A stretch of 32,005 nucleotides of DNA from Candidatus Latescibacterota bacterium (GTDB lineage: Bacteria; Krumholzibacteriota; Krumholzibacteriia; WVZY01): NCBI GenBank assembly GCA_020352495.1, contig CP070677.1, positions 1,268,428 to 1,300,432 of the forward strand, written 5' to 3'. The notes under the pieces were generated by a model, which saw only the letters and a program-made list of their open reading frames with translations, did not search any database and was not told the DNA's origin. Position 1 is the first letter of the stretch, and the number at the start of each line of letters is the position of its first letter. The position numbers and the translations under genes are program-made. Positions 7,636-15,366 of this stretch are shown piece by piece.

Positions 7636-7710
7636 AGGTACCAAAAATTGATTTCCCGCCGCCAGGGTGGGTGCTATCGGAAGTATTCACACCCGGCGGC
7701 GGTACCTTTT
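7636..7710 (+). terminator. Large stem-loop after the second paralogue, probable terminator
   Basis: CCGCCGCC-A-GGGTG (7656-7669) pairs with CACCCGGCGGCGG (7690-7702) around a loop of about 20 bases, with one bulge. An outer pair, AGGTACC (7636-7642) with GGTACCT (7701-7707), brackets it. Four Ts end the element at 7707-7710. It lies 14 bases after the stop codon. Confidence 0.65.
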
Positions 7711-7837
7711 ATAAGCCTCACATAAAAAACCCGTCTTTACGGCCAACCCCTCTGAACGGTGAAGAGCCGAGAAGAGGCCGCAGTATCCTTGCTGGCGCTT
7801 GGTGCACCCCGTGGGGGTCTGTTGAGTGTGGAGCGGC

Positions 7838-8362
7838 TTAGTCGTAGGATAAGAGTGAGAACACCGGTGTGCCGTTCAGCTTGCACCTCCCCCCAAGCGG
7901 CTTAAGCTCGATCAAAAAACACACCTCAACCACTTCTCCCCCGAGTCTCTTGACGAGCGAGACCGCCGCCGCCGCTGTCCCCCCGGTGGCGAGCAGATCA
8001 TCGAGAATCAACACGCGGTCTCCCTGTTGGATCGCGTCCTTGTGTATCTCCAATGCCGCTTCGCCGTATTCGAGCGCGTACGATTCTTTGATCGTCTCGT
8101 AGGGTAACTTTCCCGGCTTTCGGAGCGGTATGAACCCCGCTCCTAATTGGTAGGCGATCGGGGAGGCAAACAAGAATCCACGAGACTCAACCGCAACTAT
8201 CTTGTCGATCTTTTGATCCTCGTACCGGTTCCGCAAAATATCCACCGTCTGCCGATACGCCTTGGGATCCAAAAGAAGCGGCGTGATGTCTCTGAACAAG
8301 ATTCCCGGTTTGGGAAAATCGGGAATGTCGCGAATGTGTTCTTTTAGTTCTTCTGCTCTCAT
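7838..8362 (-). CDS. apt: Adenine phosphoribosyltransferase
   Basis: This is a 174-residue cytosolic purine-salvage enzyme that converts adenine plus PRPP to AMP. The PRPP-binding signature is VLILDDLLATGGTA (about residues 117-130). The N-terminal DIPDFPKPGILFRDITPLL block and the VAVESRGFLF segment are diagnostic of Apt and separate it from other phosphoribosyltransferases. Length is normal for the family. The ATG lies 3 bases after the stop of the upstream sigma factor gene, so the two are probably co-transcribed and translationally coupled. I saw no good terminator after it; a short GC hairpin near 7805-7819 lacks a T-run on this strand. Confidence 0.96.
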   Translation of the reverse strand: MRAEELKEHIRDIPDFPKPGILFRDITPLLLDPKAYRQTVDILRNRYEDQKIDKIVAVESRGFLFASPIAYQLGAGFIPLRKPGKLPYETIKESYALEYGEAALEIHKDAIQQGDRVLILDDLLATGGTAAAAVSLVKRLGGEVVEVCFLIELKPLGGRCKLNGTPVFSLLSYD

Positions 8363-8365
8363 TTG

Positions 8366-9223
8366 TCAGGCTTTTCCTCCGAGCAGCATGAGTTTGAGTT
8401 TTTGTAGGGCCCGTTTCTCTATCTGACGAATCCGCTCGCGCGACACACCGATGATCCGCCCTGTTTCGGCCAGCGTCCGAGGGGTCCCGTCATCGAGACC
8501 ATAGCGTGTCTTCAAGATCTGTTGTTCGCGAGCGCTCAGATGTCTTTCAATGAACGATGCGATCTCCTCGTTTTCCAGTTGAACGGTGACCAAATCCTCG
8601 GCACGAGTCGACGCTTCGTGAGAGATGTCCGATGAGAGTTTTTGTAGGGCTTCCGCGGTGATCGTCAGTTCTTCCGAACGGATGCCAAATATCAGGTTCT
8701 TGACGAGCCGTATCTTCTTGATGGTGACACCCAAGGCCTCGCTGGCGTCTTTTTCGTTGAAATCTCCAGCCCCAGACCGGTCCTCGAGTCGGAGATATCG
8801 TTTGATCAGCTGGTAGATGTGAATCGGAATCCGAATGGACTTCGCCTGGTTGGCGATGGCTCGCGTGATCGACTGTTTGATCCACCACGAGGCGTATGTG
8901 CTAAAACGAAACCCTTTCTTGTAGTCGAACTTTCCCGCCGCCCGAATGAGCCCAAGGTTCCCTTCCTCCACCAGATCGAGAAAGCTCAAACCCTGACCCA
9001 CATAGCGTTTGGCAATGGTGACAACGAGTCTCAAATTCGCATTGATGAGCTCTCGCTTGGCGTCCTCATCTCCCTCGGCGACCCGCTTCGCCACCGCGCG
9101 TTCGGTCTCCGGGTTGAGCAACGGATAGCGGTTGATCTCGACCAAGTATCGGGTCTGGATGTCATAATCGCCCGTGATGTGCTCGTCATCTCTTGACGGC
9201 CCGCGGTCTTTGTCTTTTGCCAT
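8366..9223 (-). CDS. Group-2 sigma-70 factor, RpoS-like
   Basis: This is a 285-residue RNA polymerase sigma factor lacking region 1.1. Region 1.2 begins at [16 protein letters not shown]. Region 2 contains [14 protein letters not shown], the [27 protein letters not shown] core and the promoter-melting [12 protein letters not shown]. Region 3 follows, and region 4 ends in the -35-reading helix [24 protein letters not shown]. The length and the missing 1.1 argue for an alternative (RpoS or SigB-like group 2) factor rather than the primary sigma. Gene order supports RpoS kinship: surE and pcm lie just upstream in the same direction. A tRNA-Pro separates it from those genes. Its stop is 3 bases from apt. 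The ATG lacks a strong ribosome binding site. Confidence 0.93.
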   Translation of the reverse strand: MAKDKDRGPSRDDEHITGDYDIQTRYLVEINRYPLLNPETERAVAKRVAEGDEDAKRELINANLRLVVTIAKRYVGQGLSFLDLVEEGNLGLIRAAGKFDYKKGFRFSTYASWWIKQSITRAIANQAKSIRIPIHIYQLIKRYLRLEDRSGAGDFNEKDASEALGVTIKKIRLVKNLIFGIRSEELTITAEALQKLSSDISHEASTRAEDLVTVQLENEEIASFIERHLSAREQQILKTRYGLDDGTPRTLAETGRIIGVSRERIRQIEKRALQKLKLMLLGGKA

Positions 9224-9323
9224 GATGAGTCTCGGTGATTCCCGGCGCTGCTGTGTGCCCTTGGCTCGACGTCAGCCGTCCCAAGCCCGATGTCAATCCG
9301 AAATGCTCCGATACGAACAAAAA

Positions 9324-9401
<78 letters not shown>

Positions 9402-9481
9402 AACCACAAATCTCATCCTGGTGATACCCTTAATCGTGTCCCGTCGGTGTTCCACCGTCCTCCCCCGACGAATCACACTCA

Positions 9482-9509
9482 AGAATATCATTTTTCAACG
9501 GATTATCAA
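9482..9509 (-). promoter_or_regulatory. Candidate promoter of tRNA-Pro(CGG)
   Basis: On the minus strand TTGATA (9504-9509) and TATTCT (9482-9487) are 16 bases apart. The predicted start near 9475 gives a leader of about 75 bases to the tRNA. Transcripts may run on into the sigma factor gene, which lacks an obvious promoter of its own. Confidence 0.45.
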
Positions 9510-9558
9510 CCTGTATATTTGGCGGTCCGGAACTTACGGAGGCGCCCCGTCGCGAGTA

Positions 9559-10059
9559 TCACCGGGTGGCAATTCCCCAGACGTTGATCACTCCCAGGGC
9601 GGCAAGCGTCACAACGACACCGGCCATGCAAATCCCGGCAAATATCGCCGGAAGCGCCACCCGTTTACGGACACCAAAAAGAAACGCGGCCAGTGATCCG
9701 GTCCACGCACCGGTCACAGGAAGTGGAATCGCAACAAACAGCACCAACCCGATGATTTCGAAGCGTTCGATGAGTCTGCCCCTCCTACGGGTCCGCGCGA
9801 AGAGCCAGGTAAAGAAACGGTCAAACGGTCGCCACCTTCGAAGAAACTCTGAGACAGGGCCGATGAAATAGAGGATGGGGATGACAGGAATAAAATTCGC
9901 GACCACCGATATCAAATATGCCTCCTGACACGGCATCTTCCCCACCGTTATGGCATACGGGATGGCCCCGCGGAGCTCGGATACGGGGAGCATAGCAAGG
10001 ACAAACGTAACGAATACGTGCGGCGAGCTGGAAAGGAGATGAATGAGTTTTTCCGTCAT
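9559..10059 (-). CDS. COG2426-type small integral membrane protein (Sm_multidrug_ex family)
   Basis: The 166-residue protein has about four hydrophobic segments: near residues 14-25, 49-67, 100-118 and 133-155. It carries the two hallmark blocks of PF06695/COG2426: PVSELRGAIPYAI after the first helix and PLPVTGAWTGSLAAFLFG in the middle. The family is named 'small multidrug export' by similarity only; its transported substrate is unknown. The ATG overlaps the pcm stop codon as ATGA, so it is the distal gene of the surE-pcm operon. Length is normal. Confidence 0.88.
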   Translation of the reverse strand: MTEKLIHLLSSSPHVFVTFVLAMLPVSELRGAIPYAITVGKMPCQEAYLISVVANFIPVIPILYFIGPVSEFLRRWRPFDRFFTWLFARTRRRGRLIERFEIIGLVLFVAIPLPVTGAWTGSLAAFLFGVRKRVALPAIFAGICMAGVVVTLAALGVINVWGIATR

Positions 10060-10742
10060 CGGACAGATGGGTTCTCTGTTGTTGTGTTTTGCCCGTCGTC
10101 GAGTGGGTCACGGACCAAAGGGACAAACGAGCACTGACGAAGACGCTCCAGACGGAATTTTTCCCCCGATCGTATCAATCGTACTATTTCCTGTTCTCCG
10201 GCATTTCTGAAAACCGGCCCGAGGAAGAACCCCCCGTCGCAGAGCTGCATCAGAAGCGATTGGGGAACCTCTGCCGCGGCAGCCGTGATTAGAATTCGAT
10301 CGAAGGGTTCGAATTCCCGCCATCCCTCGCTCCCGTCGCCAACCGAGATCTCCACGTTCGAAATCTCCAGATCTCGAAGCACCGCTTTTGCCTTTTCCGC
10401 TAATTCCTCTATCCGCTCGATCGTGTAGACGCTTTTTGCCAGTCCGGCGAGCACCGCCGCCTGGTACCCCGATCCCGTCCCGATCTCCAGTACTTTCTCG
10501 TTTCCTTTTAGTGCAAGTTGTTCGCAGAGGTACGCCACCATGTATGGCTGAGACATCGTCTGGGAATAACCGATCGGAAACGCGTGATCGCTGTATGCCT
10601 GGGGCCCCAGCTCATCATCGATAAAGAGATGACGTGGCGTCCGAAGCATTACCTCGAGCACCCGTGGGTCCGAGATCCCATTGGAAATGAGCTGTTCCTT
10701 GACCATTCGTTCCCTCGCCACCTGATAATCCTGAGGCCTCAA
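10056..10742 (-). CDS. pcm: Protein-L-isoaspartate O-methyltransferase
   Basis: This enzyme repairs isomerised aspartyl residues in aged proteins, using S-adenosylmethionine. The isoaspartyl-binding motif IGYSQTMSQPYMVAYL, the SAM motif I VLEIGTGSGYQAAVLA and the post-motif DRILITAAA are all clear. I place the start at TTG 10742, giving 228 residues. It overlaps the surE stop as TTGA and lies 8 bases after GGAGG. A GTG at 10757 would add five residues but has no ribosome binding site. It ends in an ATGA overlap with the COG2426 membrane protein. Pairing with surE is conserved in many bacteria. The final 15 or so residues are polar and look like a disordered tail. Confidence 0.94.
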   Translation of the reverse strand: MRPQDYQVARERMVKEQLISNGISDPRVLEVMLRTPRHLFIDDELGPQAYSDHAFPIGYSQTMSQPYMVAYLCEQLALKGNEKVLEIGTGSGYQAAVLAGLAKSVYTIERIEELAEKAKAVLRDLEISNVEISVGDGSEGWREFEPFDRILITAAAAEVPQSLLMQLCDGGFFLGPVFRNAGEQEIVRLIRSGEKFRLERLRQCSFVPLVRDPLDDGQNTTTENPSVR

Positions 10743-11491
10743 AGCTTGAACCTCCACTGTTCCATTTCAACGACGGCCTTGTAGTCCGTTAGATCCAATT
10801 GAAGCGGTGTCACCGATACGTAGCCCATCCTCACGGCGGCGATATCGGTACCGTCATCCGCTTTCCACACCGGATCGTCTCCGCCGATCGTATAGTAGAC
10901 TTCCCCGCTCTTTCCCTCCTCGGTCTCGAGAATGTTGTCATACGCTCGGGACCCCAGCTTGGTGATTCGCACACCCTTGATCGGGGATACGTCCGGATCG
11001 GGGATATTGACGTTGAGAAGGCAGTCTCGCGGAACGCCGAGTCTGAGCGCCGCCTCCACGACCACGCGGGCGATTCTCGATATCGTCTCGGTGCTCGTGA
11101 TCACCCTTTGGAGCGACGAGATCGCCAGCGAGGGAACTCCCAACAACGTTCCTTCGATCGCCGCCGCGACGGTTCCACTATACGTCACATCCTCGCCCAT
11201 GTTTGGCCCGTGATTGATCCCGGATACCAAAAGGTCGGGTTTCCGGGCAAGCATGCCGTGGATGCCAAGGAGGACGCTATCGGTCGGCGTGCCGTCGATT
11301 TTGTAGCGTCCCTCGTCGACCTTTTTCGTGGCGATCCTTTTTCGTACGGTAAGGGAGTGGCTGCTCGCGCTCTGTTCCTTGGCGGGAGCCACAACAAACA
11401 GATCCCCGAGACCGTCCAGGGCCTCACAAAGTACCTGAATGCCCTTTGCGTCGTATCCGTCGTCGTTGGTTATGAAAAGAGTTTTCCCCAT
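10739..11491 (-). CDS. surE: 5'/3'-nucleotidase SurE
   Basis: This is a 250-residue metal-dependent nucleoside monophosphate phosphatase linked to stationary-phase survival in Proteobacteria. Metal ligands are visible in FITNDDGYDAKGI (residues 6-18), in the serine of the PAKEQSASSHS segment (around residue 42) and in LLVSGINHGPNMGEDVTYSGTV; the overall blocks match SurE. Length is typical. It is followed by pcm with a 4-base TTGA overlap under the chosen pcm start. The upstream glycosyltransferase gene ends 39 bases before it, so a single transcript from the acyltransferase through to COG2426 is plausible. Confidence 0.96.
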   Translation of the reverse strand: MGKTLFITNDDGYDAKGIQVLCEALDGLGDLFVVAPAKEQSASSHSLTVRKRIATKKVDEGRYKIDGTPTDSVLLGIHGMLARKPDLLVSGINHGPNMGEDVTYSGTVAAAIEGTLLGVPSLAISSLQRVITSTETISRIARVVVEAALRLGVPRDCLLNVNIPDPDVSPIKGVRITKLGSRAYDNILETEEGKSGEVYYTIGGDDPVWKADDGTDIAAVRMGYVSVTPLQLDLTDYKAVVEMEQWRFKL

Positions 11492-11530
11492 TGCCCTAAA
11501 GATCCGATTTTGGCCGCGAATTCGGCGATA

Positions 11531-12232
11531 TTACCAGAATAGGCTTTTGAATGCCATCCTTAAAAATCGCAGCGTATCGATAACCGGGTTGACGCTGCTT
11601 TTTTCGGTGCCATAGATGGTTTCGACCGAAATCGATTCGATTTTCGCCCCCGCCTTGGCCGCCTTGATCAGGATTTCGCTCTCCGCGTCGTACTTCACAG
11701 CTTTTAGTCGTGGCGCCAGTTTTTTGAACATTTCGACCCTGAAGAGACGATAGCCATTCTGTGAGTCGGGGACGGGCACCCCGGTTCGAAGCGTCACGAA
11801 CCATGATGTCGCCCGATTGGCAAACACACGGATCGCCGGCATGTTCTGCCGCTCCGCCATGCGGTTGCCGATGATGATGTCGGCGTTGGTCTCAATTTCG
11901 TGTTTCAAAAACCTGGGAATATCCTCTGGATTGTGTTGGCCGTCGGCATCGAGCGTTACGATAAAATCCATCCCCATCTCTGTGGCCTTTGTCATACCGG
12001 TGGCCAGCGCAGCGCCCTTTCCCCGATTTTCTTGGTGTTGTTCGACGACGACGCCCGCCCGGCTAGCACAATGATAGGTATCGTCCGAAGATCCGTCATC
12101 AACCACAACGATTTGTGACCGGGGAACGAATCGTGCAGTGTCGTCCACTACCGTCTCGAGGTGCCTGGCGGCATTGTAGGCGGGTATCACGACAGCCGTA
12201 CGAGGGACGATCCGCTGAAGCTCCTCGTTCAT
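11531..12232 (-). CDS. Family-2 glycosyltransferase, dolichol/polyprenol-phosphate mannosyltransferase type
   Basis: The 233-residue cytosolic or peripheral enzyme has a GT-A fold. VVIPAYNAARHL opens it, QIVVVDDGSSDDTY binds the nucleotide, NRGKGAALATGM follows, and TLDADGQHNPEDIPRFL holds the DxD-like metal site (DADGQ). QNGYRLFR and the late YGTEKSSVNP segment match DPM1-like enzymes acting on polyprenyl phosphate. There is no C-terminal membrane anchor. The start at 12232 overlaps the stop of the upstream acyltransferase as ATGA. An in-frame ORF extends 27 codons further into that gene but looks like shadow sequence. Pairing with a lipid A-type acyltransferase suggests envelope glycolipid synthesis; the sugar is unknown. 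Confidence 0.9.
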   Translation of the reverse strand: MNEELQRIVPRTAVVIPAYNAARHLETVVDDTARFVPRSQIVVVDDGSSDDTYHCASRAGVVVEQHQENRGKGAALATGMTKATEMGMDFIVTLDADGQHNPEDIPRFLKHEIETNADIIIGNRMAERQNMPAIRVFANRATSWFVTLRTGVPVPDSQNGYRLFRVEMFKKLAPRLKAVKYDAESEILIKAAKAGAKIESISVETIYGTEKSSVNPVIDTLRFLRMAFKSLFW

Positions 12233-13095
12233 ACCGGGCTTCCTCTCAGGGGCTCGAAATTGAACCACTGGTCGGGGTACTCCCCAATGAACCGTTCCAT
12301 GTCGGCCTGGCACTCCCGCTGCAGTTTTTCGATGGCCATGCGCTCGTCGAGCGATCCATCCGGGTAGTGCGGTTCACCATAGACGAACTTGAAGCCGCAG
12401 CCGTCGTCGAACACCAGAGCCGCCGTCAAGATCGGCACCTCGCAACGAACGGCAAGCGCCGCGTGCCCACGCGGAAGCGCGACGTCACAGCCAAACATCT
12501 TTTGCATCCCACGAACGCGCCCGTACTCCCGATCGATGAGAAGCGCCACGCACTTCCCATCCTGGAGTGCCCGACGAAGTGATAGAAAAGAGCCCCCAAT
12601 CGGGTAACATTGGATCCCCATGAGCCTTCGACGATCGTCAAAAAACTCGGTGACCCGGCGCGACGGGTGAGGAAGGGTGACCGTGTGGATCGGTATGCCA
12701 ATATCGCAAAGACACGCCCCCGCGATTTCCCATGGGCCGACGTGAGGACCGGCAAGGATAAACCCGCCGTCGGCCAAAAGCCGCCGGGCAACGTCGTCGA
12801 TCCCTCGAAAATCGCAACGCCGGCGAAGCTCCCCAGGTGGCAGATATGGGACACGCAAAAAACAATAGATACTCCTCCCAAAGTTTGAAAACAAGTTCTT
12901 TCCCCGGCGTTGAATTTCCAGCTCGTTGGTCTTCGGCCCCATAACGATCCTGAGATTCTCAAGCGCGTTTCGCCGGGATCCGAATCTAATGTAATACTGG
13001 ATCTGCGCAAGCGTCTCTGTAATAGCTTCGGATAAACGATTGGGCAAACGGTGTGAAAAGAACGCCCCCAACTTATAAAACAGAACGCCGAGCAT
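12229..13095 (-). CDS. LpxL/HtrB-family lysophospholipid acyltransferase
   Basis: This is a 288-residue acyltransferase of the lipid A biosynthesis family (PF03279). The catalytic H-x4-E motif is GPHVGPWEIAG (about residues 119-129). Later family blocks are LLIDREYGRVRGM and the VPILTAALVF segment. The N-terminus begins with a short hydrophobic stretch (LGVLFYKLGAFF) that may anchor it to the inner membrane. The usual role is adding secondary acyl chains to lipid A; related family members act on other lipids. It comes just after tRNA-Pro(GGG) and is translationally coupled (ATGA) to a GT2 enzyme. It also fits with the lapA/lapB homologues elsewhere in the window. Confidence 0.9.
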   Translation of the reverse strand: MLGVLFYKLGAFFSHRLPNRLSEAITETLAQIQYYIRFGSRRNALENLRIVMGPKTNELEIQRRGKNLFSNFGRSIYCFLRVPYLPPGELRRRCDFRGIDDVARRLLADGGFILAGPHVGPWEIAGACLCDIGIPIHTVTLPHPSRRVTEFFDDRRRLMGIQCYPIGGSFLSLRRALQDGKCVALLIDREYGRVRGMQKMFGCDVALPRGHAALAVRCEVPILTAALVFDDGCGFKFVYGEPHYPDGSLDERMAIEKLQRECQADMERFIGEYPDQWFNFEPLRGSPV

Positions 13096-13141
13096 TCACA
13101 TTTGACTGGGTTCGAAGGCAGGTGGTTTTTGTCCAGGAAAG

Positions 13142-13218
13142 TGGTCGGGGCGACTGGATTTGAACCAGCGACCACTAGCCCCCCATGCTAGTGCGCTACC
13201 GGACTGCGCCACGCCCCG
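13142..13218 (-). tRNA. tRNA-Pro, anticodon GGG
   Basis: A minus-strand cloverleaf has acceptor CGGGGCG/CGCCCCG, D stem GCGC/GCGC and anticodon arm CTAGC-ATGGGGG-GCTAG (anticodon GGG, reads CCC and CCU). The T loop is TTCAAAT, the discriminator is A and CCA is encoded. Its acceptor arm matches that of the other proline tRNA at 9324-9401. Confidence 0.94.
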
Positions 13219-13231
13219 ACCGTTCGACGTA

Positions 13232-13260
13232 ACTTTAGATCATCAATTCCGTCGATTCAA
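13232..13260 (-). promoter_or_regulatory. Promoter of tRNA-Pro(GGG)
   Basis: TTGAAT (13255-13260) and TAAAGT (13232-13237) are 17 bases apart on the minus strand, putting the start a few bases before the tRNA 5' end at 13218. The -35 box overlaps the last codons of merR. Confidence 0.55.
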
Positions 13261-13271
13261 GGGGAATCGAC
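13251..13271. repeat. Perfect 8-bp hairpin across the merR stop codon
   Basis: On the minus strand GTCGATTC and GAATCGAC flank a CCCTT loop. The element spans the merR stop codon and the -35 box of the tRNA promoter. No T-run follows, so it is not an ordinary terminator. Confidence 0.6.
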
Positions 13272-13655
13272 TTTCTCCTTTTCTACTGATTTGGCGAGAA
13301 GATCCCGGAGGCTTTGCAAATCGCCCTTGATCGACGTCAGAATCTGTCGGGCTTGAGGATCGGCAAACGGAATCTGAAGCTGATTGATCAAGGGATCCGG
13401 GTTGCCATAATGTTCCTGCAGCTTTTTCCTAGCACCGCTGATCGTGAACTTTTCCTTGTACAGCAAGTCTCTGATGACCAGAATAGCCTTGATATCCTTG
13501 GGACGGTAGTTTCGATTTCCCGCCCTGTTCTTTTTGGGTCGCAGGCTCGGAAACTCCGTCTCCCAGTATCGCAACACGTGAGCTTTGACACCCGTCATAT
13601 CGCTCACCTCGCTTATCGAATAGTACATCTTGGCTGATCCGGTTTTATATCTCAC
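13257..13655 (-). CDS. Small MerR-family DNA-binding protein
   Basis: The 132-residue protein has an N-terminal winged helix typical of Mer[14 protein letters not shown] (helix-turn-helix), [28 protein letters not shown] short C-terminal helix follows and there is no effector domain or metal cysteines. It resembles the small MerR regulators encoded near housekeeping genes in many deltaproteobacteria-like genomes, whose targets are mostly unknown. I choose the GTG at 13655: it overlaps the gpsA stop as GTGA and follows AAAGGAGGGG at good spacing. The longer ATG frame from 13694 would overlap gpsA by 43 bases, and an internal ATG at 13628 lacks a ribosome binding site. It is the last gene of the der-plsY-gpsA operon. 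Confidence 0.87.
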   Translation of the reverse strand: MRYKTGSAKMYYSISEVSDMTGVKAHVLRYWETEFPSLRPKKNRAGNRNYRPKDIKAILVIRDLLYKEKFTISGARKKLQEHYGNPDPLINQLQIPFADPQARQILTSIKGDLQSLRDLLAKSVEKEKVDSP

Positions 13656-14695
13656 TGCCGACCCCCTCCTTTCCGACGGCTCGAGTCCGTCCATTTCATT
13701 TCGTCCTGTGGTGGACGATTCATCAACTGATTGATCGCGTCCCTTGGTTTTCTTCCGGAAAACAGCACGTCGTGAACGCCGTTCGTAATCGGCATGTCCA
13801 CGTCGAACTTCTTTGCCAAATCCACTGCAGCGCGGGTCGTTCGAACACCCTCGGCGACCATCACCATGTCGCCGAGCACCTCTTCGAGCTTCTTACCTTG
13901 ACCGACCTTCTCTCCGACGAACCGGTTGCGGCTGTGCCGGCTGAGGCTCGTGACGATCAAATCACCGATACCGGAGAGGCCAAAAAATGTCTCCCGGCGT
14001 GCCCCCATGGCCACCCCCAACCGTGTGATTTCGACCAATCCACGTGTTAGCAGCGCCGCCTTCGTATTGTCCCCATATCCCAGCCCGTCGCAAACTCCGG
14101 CAGCAATCGCGATCACATTCTTGAGCGCGACGGCGGTCTCCACGCCGATGATGTCGGAGTTCGTGTACACGCGGAAATACGGTCGAAAAAAGATCTCCTG
14201 GACGTTCTTGGCCTTGATCCCGTCGATACCGGCCGCAACAACCGAAGTGGGCATCTTTCGGATTACCTCCTCGGCATGGCTGGGCCCCGAGATCGTGAGG
14301 ATCTGTGAGGGCTCAACGGGAAGTTCGTCTTGGAGCACCTCGCTCATCCGTTTGAGTGAGCCTTCTTCGAGACCCTTGGCGGCATTCACCACCAACGTGT
14401 CCCTCGAGAACTCAAACGTTTCCGACACCTTTCTTGCCGTTTCTCTCACTACATGGCTCGGCACGACGAACAACACCACGTCAGCGTTGCTCAACGACAC
14501 CGACATTTCACTGTCGATCCCGATCGACTCGGGAATCCTCACGTCGGGCAGGTACCTTCTGCTTTCCCGTCTCTTTCTGATTTCGTCGACGTTCTCGGCA
14601 AATTTCTCCCACATGAAGATCGAGTGCCCGTTTTCCGCAAGAAGAACGGCCAGTGTTATTCCCCAGCTTCCTGCTCCTAGTACCGCGATATTCAT
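13652..14695 (-). CDS. gpsA: Glycerol-3-phosphate dehydrogenase [NAD(P)+]
   Basis: This 347-residue cytosolic enzyme reduces dihydroxyacetone phosphate to sn-glycerol-3-phosphate for phospholipid synthesis. The Rossmann motif [18 protein letters not shown] opens the protein. [17 protein letters not shown] and the catalytic-lysine segment [22 protein letters not shown] are all family hallmarks, as is [11 protein letters not shown]. The ATG at 14695 follows the plsY stop by one base and begins exactly at the Rossmann strand. A 33-residue upstream extension in frame is shadow of plsY. Placement next to plsY puts the producer and consumer of glycerol-3-phosphate in one operon. The C-terminus overlaps merR by GTGA. 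Confidence 0.96.
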   Translation of the reverse strand: MNIAVLGAGSWGITLAVLLAENGHSIFMWEKFAENVDEIRKRRESRRYLPDVRIPESIGIDSEMSVSLSNADVVLFVVPSHVVRETARKVSETFEFSRDTLVVNAAKGLEEGSLKRMSEVLQDELPVEPSQILTISGPSHAEEVIRKMPTSVVAAGIDGIKAKNVQEIFFRPYFRVYTNSDIIGVETAVALKNVIAIAAGVCDGLGYGDNTKAALLTRGLVEITRLGVAMGARRETFFGLSGIGDLIVTSLSRHSRNRFVGEKVGQGKKLEEVLGDMVMVAEGVRTTRAAVDLAKKFDVDMPITNGVHDVLFSGRKPRDAINQLMNRPPQDEMKWTDSSRRKGGGRQ

Positions 14696-14696
14696 T

Positions 14697-15341
14697 TCAA
14701 CCGTTATTCTCCGAGGTTCGCGTTCGCCCCAGGGCTGGTTCTTCCCCGGCGAGGAGCCGCTTGATATTGCTGTGATGTTTGACCAGCACGACAATCGTGA
14801 TCAAAATGGACACAGCCAGCAACGACCAATGCGAGATTGCGATTCCCGTCACGTTCAACAAGACAACGATGATGGGTAGCGCCACGGCCCCTGAAAGACT
14901 AGCGAGCGATACGATTCGTTTACCGGCGAAGACCACGGCGAAAACTACAAACGTGATCAAGAGAGCCAGCGGAGCCAGAGCGAGATAGGCTCCGGCCGCC
15001 GTTGCCACTCCTTTCCCACCGCTAAAACCGACAAAGACGGAAAACATGTGCCCAACAACCGCGAAAAAGGCCGCTGCGAGCATCAGCCAGTGATCGGCGA
15101 TGGTTCCCGTGAGCCCGCACGCAGGCGCAAAGTAGACCGGCAGAAACCCTTTTCCCACATCTCCCACCAACACGCCGATGGCGATCTTTGCGCCTAGGAG
15201 ACGAAACGTGTTCGATGCGCCGAGATTCCCGCTCCCGTGTTTCCTCAGATCGATCCCGGCAAAGACCTTCCCTGCGATATAACTGAACGGTATCGCACCG
15301 GCCAAGTAACCGACTATTGCCACTATCAACAAATCGATCAA
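14697..15341 (-). CDS. plsY: Glycerol-3-phosphate acyltransferase PlsY
   Basis: This 214-residue inner-membrane enzyme transfers acyl groups from acyl-phosphate to glycerol-3-phosphate, the first step of phospholipid synthesis. Several hydrophobic helices are evident. The three conserved loops are GAIPFSYIAGK, DLRKHGSGNLGASNTFR (glycerol-phosphate site) and GFSGGKGVATAAGAYLAL. The start is a TTG at 15341 preceded by AAAGGGAG at 9 bases. The C-terminal 20 residues are polar. gpsA begins one base after its stop, and der ends 25 bases before its start. Confidence 0.96.
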   Translation of the reverse strand: MIDLLIVAIVGYLAGAIPFSYIAGKVFAGIDLRKHGSGNLGASNTFRLLGAKIAIGVLVGDVGKGFLPVYFAPACGLTGTIADHWLMLAAAFFAVVGHMFSVFVGFSGGKGVATAAGAYLALAPLALLITFVVFAVVFAGKRIVSLASLSGAVALPIIVVLLNVTGIAISHWSLLAVSILITIVVLVKHHSNIKRLLAGEEPALGRTRTSENNG

Positions 15342-15366
15342 GTTCGCGTTCTCCCTTTATGGCACA

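Noticed and set aside
10799-11542. Plus-strand open frame of 247 codons
   Set aside because: It is antisense to surE, has no ribosome binding site or recognisable domain, and its arginine/histidine-rich translation is typical of a shadow frame.
13926-14879. Plus-strand open frame of 317 codons
   Set aside because: It lies antisense to gpsA and plsY, whose motifs are unmistakable; its serine/threonine-rich composition is a complementary-strand artefact.
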